Part shown: positions 24,698 through 32,440 of the stretch, piece after piece | How positions within the stretch are numbered: the stretch's first letter is position 1 | How the letters are laid out: the number at the start of each line of letters is the position of its first letter | Source of the DNA: Bacillota bacterium | Lineage (GTDB): Bacteria > Bacillota_I > Bacilli_A > RF39 > UBA660 | NCBI GenBank assembly: GCA_015059485.1 | Contig: SVAH01000009.1 | Location: forward strand, 1 to 57,727 | Length of the DNA stretch: 57,727 nucleotides | Reading direction: 5' to 3' | Position numbers and translations under genes: made by a program | Notes under the pieces: model-generated | Seen by the model: only the letters and a program-made list of their open reading frames with translations | What the model was told of the DNA's origin: nothing | The model's database searches: none

Positions 24698-26578
24698 ATG
24701 AAATTTGATAGAATAGTAAAAAAACAAACTAAAACACTTACTTTAGTAGTAGTAATATTACTTGTATTATCATTAGGAATATCATATGCGTTTTATATGA
24801 AAACATCATCTAATAAAACAGATCAAGTAGTAACATCAGGGACACTAGAAATAAATTATGGAAGTACTAATGGTTATATAAGTAATAATTCATATCCAGA
24901 TATATTACCAATGTCAGATAGTGAAGGACTTTTGCAAACAGGATACACATTTACAGTTAAAAACAATGGTAATTTACCAGTAGCTTACCAAGTATATTTA
25001 TATGTAAATGAAGCAGGATATAATCAGGATTCCCCAGAAGGAACACTACTTACAGATTTATCTAAATTAAAATATAATTTAACAACCAATAGTGCTCAAA
25101 ATACATCATCATATAGAATAACAGATTTAGCAAGTAAAGAAGAAAGTGGAATAACAAAATATAAATTAAAAGAAGAACAAGTAATAAACTCAAATCAAAC
25201 AAATACACATGTATTAAGATTATGGTTAGGAGAAGATATAGATTCATCACTAGTTGGAAAATACATATATTTAAAAATAGAAGTACAAAGTTATGTAAAT
25301 GGTCAACAACAAGAATTAGCTGGAGATTATCATGAAAGCATATTAAATGGAGCAGATCCAGTACTTACAAGTGAATTAGTACCAGTAACAATAGAAAATG
25401 ATGGAACAGTAAAAAAAGCAGATTTAGATACAAATTGGTATAGTTATGAAAATAAAGAGTGGGCAAATGCAGTAATACTTGCATCAGGAAATGAAGATAA
25501 TTATAAACCAGGAGATACAATAGAAGAAAATAAAATAGAATCATACTTTGTATGGATACCAAAATATAGTTATAAACTATTCCATACAAACCAAGATAGT
25601 ACAAGAGTAAGTGGCCAACCATCAACACTTGGAAGTGACGCAAAAGAAATAGAAATAAGATTTGGACTTACAAATACAACAGATAGTGATACAGAATGTA
25701 CAACCCCAATGACAAGTGGACAAAGTGGAAATTGCGTAGACGGAAAATATATGACACATCCAGCATTTATAAGCATGAACACAAATGGATTATGGGTAGC
25801 AAAATTTGAAACAACAGGTTCGACTTCTGCTTTAACAGTTAAACCAAGCCAAACATCACTAAGAATTCTTAATGTAAAAACAATGTTTGAAAGTTCTTAT
25901 AACTATAAAAGAGATAATAATTCCCACATGATGAAAAATACAGAATGGGGAGCAGTTTCTTACCTTTATCACTCTCAGTACGGAAGATGTACAAACGGAA
26001 CTTGTGAAGATATAAGAATAAATAATAATTCAAGTTATTTAACAGGATATGTAGCAGTAGATGGAACAGACCAAAGCACATATCCAGGAACATATGGGAC
26101 AGACTCATCTAAGACATTAGCCTATAATACAACAACTGGTGTTAAAGCAACAACAACTGGTAATATAACAGGTGTATATGATATGAGTGGTGGGGCTTAT
26201 GAATATATGGCATCATATAGAGATACAACACTAGGATCAAGCGAATTTGATGCAAGTACAATTACAAATTACGATTCAAAATATTTTGATGTATATGGAG
26301 CAACATCAAATAATTATGATTATACTTATCGAATTTTAGGAGATGCAACCGGAGAAATGGGACCGTTTTATGATTATGCTGATGGAGATAGTAAAGTAAG
26401 ACATCATAACAATTGGTATGCTGACAGTTCTAGCTTCGTGTACTCTGGTAGTCCTTGGTTCTTTCGGGGCGGCCATTTAGGCGACGGTGTCCTTGCAGGT
26501 CCTTTCGGCTTCAACAACTACACGGGTGGAGCGTATAGCACGCTCGGTTTTAGATTAGTCCTAGCACCTAGTAATTAA
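24698..26578 (+). CDS. Membrane-anchored surface protein with C-type-lectin/FGE-like domain, likely DGR target
   Basis: A 626-residue protein. Residues 10-31 form a membrane segment (LTLVVVILLVLSLGISYAFY) followed by a TasA/camelysin-like opening (VTSGTLEINYGS), as in SipW-type surface proteins. A beta-rich region follows, and from about residue 270 a domain resembling formylglycine-generating-enzyme/C-type-lectin folds: PKYSYKLF, HPAFISM, MKNTEWGAVSYLYHSQYG, TTTGNITGVYDMSGGAYEYM, and finally FRGG and GFRLVLAPSN. The last 50 codons (26421-26575) switch sharply from AT-rich to GC-rich codons ending mostly in C or T, the footprint of a DGR variable region. A perfect hairpin follows the stop. 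The ATG at 24698 is favoured (AGGTGA upstream); two starts just before it are possible. Confidence 0.85.
   Translation: MKFDRIVKKQTKTLTLVVVILLVLSLGISYAFYMKTSSNKTDQVVTSGTLEINYGSTNGYISNNSYPDILPMSDSEGLLQTGYTFTVKNNGNLPVAYQVYLYVNEAGYNQDSPEGTLLTDLSKLKYNLTTNSAQNTSSYRITDLASKEESGITKYKLKEEQVINSNQTNTHVLRLWLGEDIDSSLVGKYIYLKIEVQSYVNGQQQELAGDYHESILNGADPVLTSELVPVTIENDGTVKKADLDTNWYSYENKEWANAVILASGNEDNYKPGDTIEENKIESYFVWIPKYSYKLFHTNQDSTRVSGQPSTLGSDAKEIEIRFGLTNTTDSDTECTTPMTSGQSGNCVDGKYMTHPAFISMNTNGLWVAKFETTGSTSALTVKPSQTSLRILNVKTMFESSYNYKRDNNSHMMKNTEWGAVSYLYHSQYGRCTNGTCEDIRINNNSSYLTGYVAVDGTDQSTYPGTYGTDSSKTLAYNTTTGVKATTTGNITGVYDMSGGAYEYMASYRDTTLGSSEFDASTITNYDSKYFDVYGATSNNYDYTYRILGDATGEMGPFYDYADGDSKVRHHNNWYADSSSFVYSGSPWFFRGGHLGDGVLAGPFGFNNYTGGAYSTLGFRLVLAPSN
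26421..26575 (+). other. Candidate DGR variable region (VR)
   Basis: About 155 bases at the 3' end of the surface-protein gene are markedly richer in G and C than everything around them, for example in the stretch 26464-26492. Codons between Trp (26456) and Phe-Arg (26549) are largely NNC/NNT, as expected when AAC/AAT codons of a template repeat are rewritten at adenines. The encoded frame (WFFRGG ... AG.F.F ... GGAY...GFR.VL) is that of C-type-lectin-fold DGR targets. No template repeat or reverse transcriptase is present in the window, so this is an inference from composition and position. Confidence 0.65.
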
Positions 26579-26581
26579 TAA

Positions 26582-26620
26582 AAAAAATATTTGTCAGATA
26601 AATTGACAAATATTTTTTAT
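26582..26620 (+). terminator. Perfect 15-bp hairpin after the variable region
   Basis: AAAAAATATTTGTCA pairs completely with TGACAAATATTTTTT around a 7-base loop (GATAAAT), starting three bases after the stop codon. It would work as a terminator. Known DGRs also carry a hairpin just downstream of the variable region that helps target recognition, so it may serve both. Confidence 0.75.
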
Positions 26621-26624
26621 TTAA

Positions 26625-26810
26625 TGCGTTAGGATATCCTCTAATAAGAGTGAATTAGAAACTAAATGTAATGTAGGTAAATTGTTAATTGAAGCCAAAG
26701 GTGGAGAAAAACGTGCTAAGTTAGGAATAATAATAGCTAAAGAAGATAATAAATATATAATGAAGTATTGTAGTTATAAAAGAGAATATTTAATAAAAAG
26801 GCTTTTTTAA
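26625..26810 (+). pseudogene. Start-less coding remnant after the surface-protein gene
   Basis: A frame free of stops for about 61 codons, with protein-like composition (KLLIEAKGGEKRAKLGIII, then EDNKYIMKYCSYKREYL) and a TAA stop at 26808-26810. A stop lies just upstream and there is no ATG or GTG start at its 5' end; a TTG at 26682 with a weak AGG site could give 43 residues. I do not recognise it. It looks like the 3' end of a gene whose 5' part was lost, perhaps when the upstream gene arrived. Confidence 0.35.
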
Positions 26811-26816
26811 AGCCTT
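26798..26816. terminator. Small hairpin at the junction of convergent units
   Basis: AAGGCTTT/AAAGCCTT, an 8-bp stem with a 3-base loop, just beyond the 3' end of the transglutaminase-like gene (minus strand). It may end transcription from either side. Confidence 0.5.
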
Positions 26817-27765
26817 AATTAAATTCTGAATATATTTTCTTTAAATAATTATGTTCTGTAACAACAACTTTACCTTCATCAGCTTTTTTTAGCTCTTCAT
26901 CAGTTATTAAAAAATATTTATGTAGTAAATAGTCTTGTCCAGATTCAGATACTGGGTCATCCCATGTAACATCTAAGTGTAACCATTTATCGTTTAGATA
27001 AACCGCATTCCAAATATGACCAGTTAAATTGTCATTATCAGGAGTAGTTGCTATTTTAAAATTTTTATATCCCAGTTTATTTAAAAATATTGCCATAGTA
27101 TCAGTATATCCATTACATGTTGCATACCCTTCAAATAATGGTCCAATTGCTTTATAAGAATTATAAACACTTCCTTTTCCATCATTTCTTTCGATATCAT
27201 ATTTAGAATTATTAATTAAATAATCATGTATAGTTTTTATTTTTTCATAATCATCCATTTCATTAGTAATAACATTTTTTATAATTTCATCTATTTTATC
27301 ATTAATTTTTTTAATTTCATTTTCAGTATATAAATAAGATATATCCAAACTTATTTCACCTGAATCATTTATAGTAGTTTTAACATTTGAAAAACTATTA
27401 AAAGGACTTACAAAATTATTAATATGTGTCAATGTTTCTTGATCTTTAGTTAGTTTTGTAACATCATCTACACATTTAACGTATTCTTTTGGACAATAAA
27501 AAGTAAATTTTTTATATCCACTGTCAATAGCAGTATAAATTATGTTTTTTAAATCTTGAATACTTAATGGTTTGAAATCATTAGTAGTTTGTACATACAT
27601 AAAAGATTCATTTAATGCATATATATTCTTATTTGGAACAACAACTTTAGGCTCTGATTCTAATAATGACGATAAATAATCACTTATTCGATTTATATTT
27701 ATTATAATACTTAAAATTATTAATGAGCAAATTAATGCTGTAAAAATAGTTGATTTATTATTCAT
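26815..27765 (-). CDS. Secreted or anchored transglutaminase-like (papain-fold) protein
   Basis: A 316-residue protein with one N-terminal membrane segment (residues 8-24). The C-terminal half carries the transglutaminase-core triad: Cys217 in GYATCNGYTD, His250 in TGHIWNAVY, and Asp265 in WLHLDVTWDDP. This is the arrangement of bacterial proteins that act as proteases or crosslink or trim surface proteins; a wall or spore role is possible. The N-terminal 140 residues are a beta-rich region I do not recognise. The ATG has AGGTGAAT upstream. It runs in the same direction as rpsT, 51 bases upstream, but a hairpin at the rpsT end suggests separate transcription. Confidence 0.82.
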   Translation of the reverse strand: MNNKSTIFTALICSLIILSIIININRISDYLSSLLESEPKVVVPNKNIYALNESFMYVQTTNDFKPLSIQDLKNIIYTAIDSGYKKFTFYCPKEYVKCVDDVTKLTKDQETLTHINNFVSPFNSFSNVKTTINDSGEISLDISYLYTENEIKKINDKIDEIIKNVITNEMDDYEKIKTIHDYLINNSKYDIERNDGKGSVYNSYKAIGPLFEGYATCNGYTDTMAIFLNKLGYKNFKIATTPDNDNLTGHIWNAVYLNDKWLHLDVTWDDPVSESGQDYLLHKYFLITDEELKKADEGKVVVTEHNYLKKIYSEFN

Positions 27766-27794
27766 ATCTTATTCACCTAATATAATTTTAGCAT

Positions 27795-27823
27795 TAAAAA
27801 AAGAAGTATTCAATTATTACTTC
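27795..27823 (-). terminator. Terminator of rpsT
   Basis: On the minus strand GAAGTA pairs with TACTTC across nine bases, followed by seven T. The stem overlaps the rpsT stop codon. Confidence 0.7.
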
Positions 27824-28080
27824 ATATTTTTAACTTTTTCATTTAATCTAGATTTTTGTCTAGCAGCAGTATTTTTCTTGATTAAACCTTTACTTACAGC
27901 TTTGTCAATATTTCTTTGAGTATCTTTTAATAAAGCCATAGCAGTTTCTTTATCATTAGCACTTATTGCTTTATCAGTATTTTTAATATTATTTTTTACT
28001 GTTGCTTTAAGTGGATGATTATTTTTAGTTTTCTTTGAAATAACCTTTATTGCTTTTTTAGAAGCTTTGATATTTGCCAT
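27817..28080 (-). CDS. rpsT: Ribosomal protein S20
   Basis: An 87-residue, Lys/Ala-rich three-helix 30S protein. The opening MANIKASKKAIKVISKKTKNNH and the closing GLIKKNTAARQKSRLNEKVK are typical. A strong Shine-Dalgarno (AAGGAGG) and a good promoter (28111-28139) precede it on the minus strand. It is divergent from the SPOR-like gene. Confidence 0.95.
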   Translation of the reverse strand: MANIKASKKAIKVISKKTKNNHPLKATVKNNIKNTDKAISANDKETAMALLKDTQRNIDKAVSKGLIKKNTAARQKSRLNEKVKNMK

Positions 28081-28110
28081 TAAAGTTCTCCCTCCTTAAA
28101 TACAATACTG

Positions 28111-28139
28111 ATTTTACCAAAAAAAATGGATATTTGCAA
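28111..28139 (-). promoter_or_regulatory. Promoter of rpsT
   Basis: On the minus strand: TTGCAA (28139-28134), 17 bases, TAAAAT (28116-28111), then a short leader of about 25 bases to the ribosome site. Confidence 0.7.
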
Positions 28140-28210
28140 TATTTTAATGAAAAATATTTAATTCGACAATTTTTTTGAAATTTTTTTGATAATCTATTTA
28201 TGGTGATATT

Positions 28211-28630
28211 ATGAAAAAAATTATTAAATTTATATTTTTAGCAGTTTTGATTGGCTTAATTATATCGTGTTATTATTATCAAAAAATAGAAAGTGAATTT
28301 GCTGTAAAGGTTATATCTATATTTCAAACTGGTGTATATTCTAGTTATGAAGAAGCATCTAATTTTAGTAATTCTAAAAATAAAATATTTTATGATGGAA
28401 ACCTTTATCATGTGTATGATTCAGTTGTGGCTTCAAATGATGCAAAAGAAAAAATGATAAAATATTATAAAAATAACAATATTGAGTATTTTGTAAAAGA
28501 AAAATATGTGTCATTGAATTTGTATGATGATATTTTAAAATATTCAAAACTAATAGAATTATCAGATAACAAGTCTATTGAACTTATAAATAAAGTTATG
28601 TTAGAAAAATATGGAGATGATATTATATGA
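28211..28630 (+). CDS. Membrane-anchored SPOR-like domain protein (possible SpoIIB counterpart)
   Basis: A 139-residue protein with one N-terminal membrane segment (residues 3-23). The middle has FQTGVYSSYEEASNFSNSK followed by YHVYDSVVASNDAKEKMIKYYKNN, the layout of SPOR domains, which bind denuded peptidoglycan at division septa. Gene order supports it: in B. subtilis spoIIB, encoding a SPOR protein of the sporulation septum, lies upstream of maf-radC-mre. Here radC follows directly with an ATGA overlap (coupled translation). The sequence similarity is weak, so both the SPOR call and the SpoIIB link are inferences. Start has GGTGATA. Confidence 0.55.
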   Translation: MKKIIKFIFLAVLIGLIISCYYYQKIESEFAVKVISIFQTGVYSSYEEASNFSNSKNKIFYDGNLYHVYDSVVASNDAKEKMIKYYKNNNIEYFVKEKYVSLNLYDDILKYSKLIELSDNKSIELINKVMLEKYGDDII

Positions 28631-29319
28631 GCTATTTAATTAAAGACTTGCCGGATTCGGAAAAACCAAGGGAAAAATTCAAAAAGTATGGTAGTGATTA
28701 TTTAACAGATGAAGAGTTAATTGCTATTATACTTAGATGTGGAACTAAAAATATGTCTGTGAAAGATTTGGCTATTAAAATAAAAAAAGAATATCCAAAT
28801 TTAAATGATTTAACTCTTTCTAAATTGGAAAATATAGTTGGAATGGGAGAAGTAAAGGCAATAACTTTACTTAGTGCTATTGAATTAGGTAAAAGATGTT
28901 TAAATGATGAAAATAATATAAGTATAAAATTTAATAAAGCAGAAAATATTTTTCTATATTTTAAAAATAAGATAGGACACTTATCACAAGAAAATCTTAT
29001 TGCAGTTTTTTTAAATAATAAAATAAAAATGATAAGCTATAAAACAATATTTATAGGAACGGTTAATATGAGTATTACTCATCCAAGAGAGATATTTAAA
29101 GAGGCTATTAATAATAGAGCGGTTTATATAATACTTATTCATAATCATCCAAGTGGTGATGTTACACCAAGTAAAGCTGATATAAATTTTACAAATCAAG
29201 TATTATATACAGGTAATATTATAGGTATACCACTTTTAGACCATTTAATAATAGGTAAAAGTAAGTACTATAGTTTTTACGATAATGGAGATTTAAATGA
29301 AAAATATATTGAAAAATAG
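28627..29319 (+). CDS. radC: RadC family JAMM-domain protein
   Basis: A 230-residue protein: an N-terminal helix-hairpin-helix region (LPDSEKPREKF...GMGEVKAITLLSAIELG) and a C-terminal MPN/JAMM metalloprotease-like domain with HNHPSGDVTPSKAD holding the zinc ligands. Despite its name, a DNA-repair role is doubtful; the biochemical function is unsettled. The start overlaps the upstream stop by four bases (ATGA) and its end overlaps mreC by 23 bases, so the genes form a tight operon. MreB, which follows radC in B. subtilis, is absent here. Confidence 0.93.
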   Translation: MSYLIKDLPDSEKPREKFKKYGSDYLTDEELIAIILRCGTKNMSVKDLAIKIKKEYPNLNDLTLSKLENIVGMGEVKAITLLSAIELGKRCLNDENNISIKFNKAENIFLYFKNKIGHLSQENLIAVFLNNKIKMISYKTIFIGTVNMSITHPREIFKEAINNRAVYIILIHNHPSGDVTPSKADINFTNQVLYTGNIIGIPLLDHLIIGKSKYYSFYDNGDLNEKYIEK

Positions 29320-29944
29320 TTTAATAGTAATTCTTTTTATATTATTCATTTTATTTAAAGATAGTATATATGAATTATATGATAATAAAGAGTATAATTT
29401 TAATTATTTAAAAGAAAATGAATTGCTATATTATAAAAATGAATATCAGAAAATATCTGAAATAAAGAAAGATAATAAATATATTTTTTCTAAAATAATA
29501 TTTAGAGATATATATGATTTTTATAATAAAATGATTATTTCTAAAGGAAAAAATTATAATATAAAAAAAGGAGATTTAGTAGTATCAGAATCATCTTTAG
29601 TGGGTATAGTTGAAAGTGTTTCAAAAAAGAGTAGTTCAGTAATTCTTTTATATAATCCTGATTTGAAATTATCAGTAAAAATAAATGATACATATGGAAT
29701 ATTAGAAAGTAAGAATAATAAACTATATGTAAAAAATATTATTAGTGAATCTAATATACAAAAAGGAGATATAGTGTATACATCAGGGCTTACAGATAAG
29801 ATGGAAAATATTCCAATTGGAAAGGTAATAAATGTAGAGGAAACAAATGAAAAGATAGAAAAAATAGTTGAAGTAGAAGGATTAACCAATTTGAAAGAGT
29901 TAAAATATATAATGGTAATACATGAAGTTGGTGATAATGAATGA
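29297..29944 (+). CDS. mreC: Rod shape-determining protein MreC
   Basis: MreC is a bitopic membrane protein that organises the elongation machinery (RodA/PBP2) outside the membrane. Length 215 residues, short for the family (about 280). One N-terminal membrane segment (residues 4-21), then a brief coiled stretch and two beta-barrel domains with the family motifs SKIIFRDIYDFYNKMIISKGKNYNIKKGDLVV and GDIVYTSGLTDKMENIPIGKV. The start lies within the radC end (23-base overlap); its stop overlaps the mreD start. Confidence 0.9.
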   Translation: MKNILKNSLIVILFILFILFKDSIYELYDNKEYNFNYLKENELLYYKNEYQKISEIKKDNKYIFSKIIFRDIYDFYNKMIISKGKNYNIKKGDLVVSESSLVGIVESVSKKSSSVILLYNPDLKLSVKINDTYGILESKNNKLYVKNIISESNIQKGDIVYTSGLTDKMENIPIGKVINVEETNEKIEKIVEVEGLTNLKELKYIMVIHEVGDNE

Positions 29945-30333
29945 TGTTATTTGTTCTAGATATATTAGTTTATAATTTAACATATTATTCTAGTTATTTA
30001 ATGCTTTTAAATTTAAACAAAAAAGAAAACTATATTAAATTATTATTGATAGCAATATTATTGGATTATTTTATTCTTAAAACATATTATAAAATAATTT
30101 TAATTATTTTATTATTAATTATCTTAAATAAATATGTATTAAAATATAAAAAAGAAAATATAGTTAATTATTTATCTATAAATATATTGAATTATAATCT
30201 ATTTATAATATTAAGTAATATCATTAATTATAATACTTCATTTATATATATATCTAAAATAATAGTAGACAATTTTTTAATGTATATAATATGTTCTTTT
30301 GTTTATTATATTAAATTCATAAACAAAGATTAA
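29941..30333 (+). CDS. mreD: Rod shape-determining protein MreD
   Basis: A 130-residue, strongly hydrophobic protein with four or five membrane segments, in the right place directly after mreC (the ATG overlaps the mreC stop; a second ATG three bases later is possible). Sequence signatures in MreD are weak, so the call depends on size, hydrophobicity and position. It is shorter than typical (160-170 residues). It should interact with MreC in the elongation complex. Confidence 0.75.
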   Translation: MMLFVLDILVYNLTYYSSYLMLLNLNKKENYIKLLLIAILLDYFILKTYYKIILIILLLIILNKYVLKYKKENIVNYLSINILNYNLFIILSNIINYNTSFIYISKIIVDNFLMYIICSFVYYIKFINKD

Positions 30334-30359
30334 AATCATAAAATTTAGTGGTGATAAAA

Positions 30360-30959
30360 ATGTCTAACGAAGAAATAATTAATAGTTTAAGAAAAAATAA
30401 GAAATCTACTAATAATTATAGAAGTAATTATATTTCCAATTTATTTACAAGAACTCTAATTGCAATAATAATTGTATTAGTTAGTGCTATCTATATAAAT
30501 GAAAATCCAAGTAATATAAAAAAATATAAAGAAAAAATATTTGAAAGTACTATTTCATTTGCTAAGATATCAAATATGTACAATAAGACGTTTGGTAAAG
30601 TAATACCTTTTGAAATTGATAAAGGAACTACTAAAATGGTATTTAATGATAAGATAGATTATAACAATATTGAAAAGTTTAATAATGGTTTTAAATTGGA
30701 TTTAAATAGTAATATTGTTATGTCTTTATATGACGGAATAGTAGTGTTTATTGGTGAAAAAGAAGGATATGGAAATACAATAATAGTGCAGGGAAGTGAT
30801 GGAGTAGATATATGGTACGGAAATGTTTCGAATACATCTGTTACTTTATATGATTATATAAATAAAAATGATATGATTGGTGAGGCATTAGATAATAAGC
30901 TTTATTTAGTTTTTAATAAAGAAAATGAATATTTAGGTTATGAAGAGTATTTTAAATAA
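30360..30959 (+). CDS. spoIVFA: SpoIVFA-like regulator of the SpoIVFB protease
   Basis: A 199-residue protein with a cytoplasmic N-terminus, one membrane segment (about residues 28-46) and a C-terminal degenerate M23/LytM-like beta domain (SLYDGIVVFIGEKEGYGNTIIVQ...). The HxH of active M23 enzymes is missing, as in SpoIVFA. In Bacillus it holds SpoIVFB in an inhibited complex in the outer forespore membrane until a signal from the forespore is received. Start chosen at the ATG with GGTGAT upstream. It overlaps spoIVFB by 20 bases. Confidence 0.85.
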   Translation: MSNEEIINSLRKNKKSTNNYRSNYISNLFTRTLIAIIIVLVSAIYINENPSNIKKYKEKIFESTISFAKISNMYNKTFGKVIPFEIDKGTTKMVFNDKIDYNNIEKFNNGFKLDLNSNIVMSLYDGIVVFIGEKEGYGNTIIVQGSDGVDIWYGNVSNTSVTLYDYINKNDMIGEALDNKLYLVFNKENEYLGYEEYFK

Positions 30960-31701
30960 GCTAAAAATAAATTTTTTAACATATTATTTTTTTATTTTAT
31001 GTTTTATGTGTGGATATATAAAAAATGTACTTATTATATTTATGATAATAGTTATACATGAATTTGGACATGTTATTACAATTATACTTTTAAAATATGA
31101 TATTGAAAGTATAAATATATATCCTTTTGGAGGAATAACAAAGATAAATAAGCCAATTAATTCTAAAATAATACATGATATATTAATTGCTGTTAGCGGA
31201 GTTTTATTTCAATACATTATTGTAAATATTATTTGCATTTTTAATATCTTTGAATATCAAACTGTTTATATAATTAAATCATATAATATTATTTTAATAG
31301 TATTTAATTTATTTCCAATAGTACCACTAGATGGCTCTAAATTATTTGAATCCATTTTGAATATGTTTTTTTCTTATAAAAAGAGCTTTCATATAACATT
31401 TATAATATCAGTTTTAAGCATTATATTATTTATTAATTATAATATGATTAATTCACTTAATAATTACTTAATTATAGCTTTACTAATATTTTATACATAT
31501 AGGTATTATATAGATTTTAAATATATATTTAATAAATTTTTATTGGAAAGAGTATTGTATAAATTTAGTTATAAAAAAATAAAAAATAACACTAAGAATA
31601 TTGATGATTTACGTAGAGAATATAAACATTATTTTAAAGGAAAAAATAAATATGTAAGTGAAGAAGAAAAGATTAAAGATAAATTTGGCAAAATCGTTTG
31701 A
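30940..31701 (+). CDS. spoIVFB: Intramembrane metalloprotease SpoIVFB
   Basis: A site-2-protease family enzyme that cleaves pro-SigK in the mother cell of sporulating Bacillus. The zinc site HEFGH is at residues 40-44 inside a membrane segment, and the second motif NLFPIVPLDG supplies Asp131. About six membrane segments are followed by a soluble basic tail (about 195-253), the place of the CBS domain in Bacillus; here it is shorter and I do not recognise a CBS. The gene overlaps spoIVFA by 20 bases. The rplU promoter begins at its stop codon. Its presence implies a pro-SigK system elsewhere. Confidence 0.92.
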   Translation: MKSILNKLKINFLTYYFFILCFMCGYIKNVLIIFMIIVIHEFGHVITIILLKYDIESINIYPFGGITKINKPINSKIIHDILIAVSGVLFQYIIVNIICIFNIFEYQTVYIIKSYNIILIVFNLFPIVPLDGSKLFESILNMFFSYKKSFHITFIISVLSIILFINYNMINSLNNYLIIALLIFYTYRYYIDFKYIFNKFLLERVLYKFSYKKIKNNTKNIDDLRREYKHYFKGKNKYVSEEEKIKDKFGKIV

Positions 31702-31726
31702 CAAAATCTTATATTTTTGGTATTAT
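31698..31726 (+). promoter_or_regulatory. Promoter of rplU-prp-rpmA
   Basis: TTGACA at 31698-31703 overlaps the spoIVFB stop codon; 17 bases later TATTAT at 31721-31726. It separates ribosomal protein expression from the sporulation genes. Confidence 0.8.
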
Positions 31727-31737
31727 CTTTAATGTTT

Positions 31738-31818
31738 AGAAGGGCTTTTCTTCTAACCGCACTTAAAAGGTTTTAAAAACTAATTAATTTAGTACCTTTT
31801 TGAGGCGTGTCTTAAAAT
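31738..31818 (+). promoter_or_regulatory. Ribosomal protein L21 leader
   Basis: The rplU 5' leader shows a first hairpin (AGAAGGGCTTTTCTTCT) and then a conserved-looking block AACCGCACTTAAAAGGT paired with ACCTTTTTGAGGCGTGTC. These match what is known of the L21 leader of Firmicutes, thought to be bound by L21 to control the operon. Placement immediately between the promoter and the rplU ribosome site supports it. Boundaries are approximate. Confidence 0.7.
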
Positions 31819-31837
31819 TTATAAAGGAGGTATAAGA

Positions 31838-32140
31838 ATGAAAGCTATATTTGTAACTGGTGGAAAACAATATTATGTTACTGAAGGAGATACAGTTTAC
31901 GTTGAAAAATTAGACGTTGAAGCTGGAAGCGAAGTAACATTTGATGATGTTTTAATGGTTGATGATAAAGTTGGTAATCCAACTGTTAAAGGAGCTAAAG
32001 TAGTAGCTACAGTTGAAAAACATGGTAAACAAAAGAAAGTTATTGTTTTCAAATATAAACCTAAAAAGAAATATCGTTTAAAACAAGGACACAGACAACC
32101 TTATACAAAACTTACTATTAAGAAAATTGAAGTTAAATAA
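31838..32140 (+). CDS. rplU: Ribosomal protein L21
   Basis: A 100-residue 50S protein. Start [18 protein letters not shown] and the end [20 protein letters not shown] are diagnostic. Shine-Dalgarno AAAGGAGG. First gene of rplU-prp-rpmA, the conserved three-gene set of Firmicutes, with its own promoter and leader. Confidence 0.97.
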   Translation: MKAIFVTGGKQYYVTEGDTVYVEKLDVEAGSEVTFDDVLMVDDKVGNPTVKGAKVVATVEKHGKQKKVIVFKYKPKKKYRLKQGHRQPYTKLTIKKIEVK

Positions 32141-32142
32141 TT

Positions 32143-32439
32143 ATGATTAATGTAGTAAGAAAGAAAAATATCATTGAAATTACAGGGCATGCTAATTTTG
32201 ATGATTATGGTAAAGATATTGTTTGTGCAAGTGTATCATCTATTGTTATTACAACAGTAAATGGTATATTAGAATTAAACAGAGATTCTTTAAAATATGA
32301 AGAAAAAAAAGATAAACTTATAATAGAAGTTTTAAAAGAGGATAAAGTTATTAATGTACTTATTAATAACATGATGAATTTACTTTATGAATTGAGTGAA
32401 AATTATCCTAAAAATATTAAGGTAAGAGAGGATGAATAA
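32143..32439 (+). CDS. prp: Ribosomal-processing cysteine protease Prp
   Basis: A 98-residue protease (YsxB family) that removes the N-terminal extension of ribosomal protein L27. The catalytic pair is visible: His16 in ITGHANF and Cys28 in [10 protein letters not shown]. It begins two bases after the rplU stop and ends one base before the rpmA start, in the conserved L21-Prp-L27 operon. The adjacent L27 precursor carries the matching cleavage sequence, so the system is complete. Confidence 0.95.
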   Translation: MINVVRKKNIIEITGHANFDDYGKDIVCASVSSIVITTVNGILELNRDSLKYEEKKDKLIIEVLKEDKVINVLINNMMNLLYELSENYPKNIKVREDE

Positions 32440-32440
32440 T

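Noticed and set aside
24698..26578. Template repeat or reverse transcriptase of a DGR inside the window
   Set aside because: No second GC-rich copy of the variable block was seen and no protein shows reverse transcriptase motifs; the retroelement, if real, is elsewhere.
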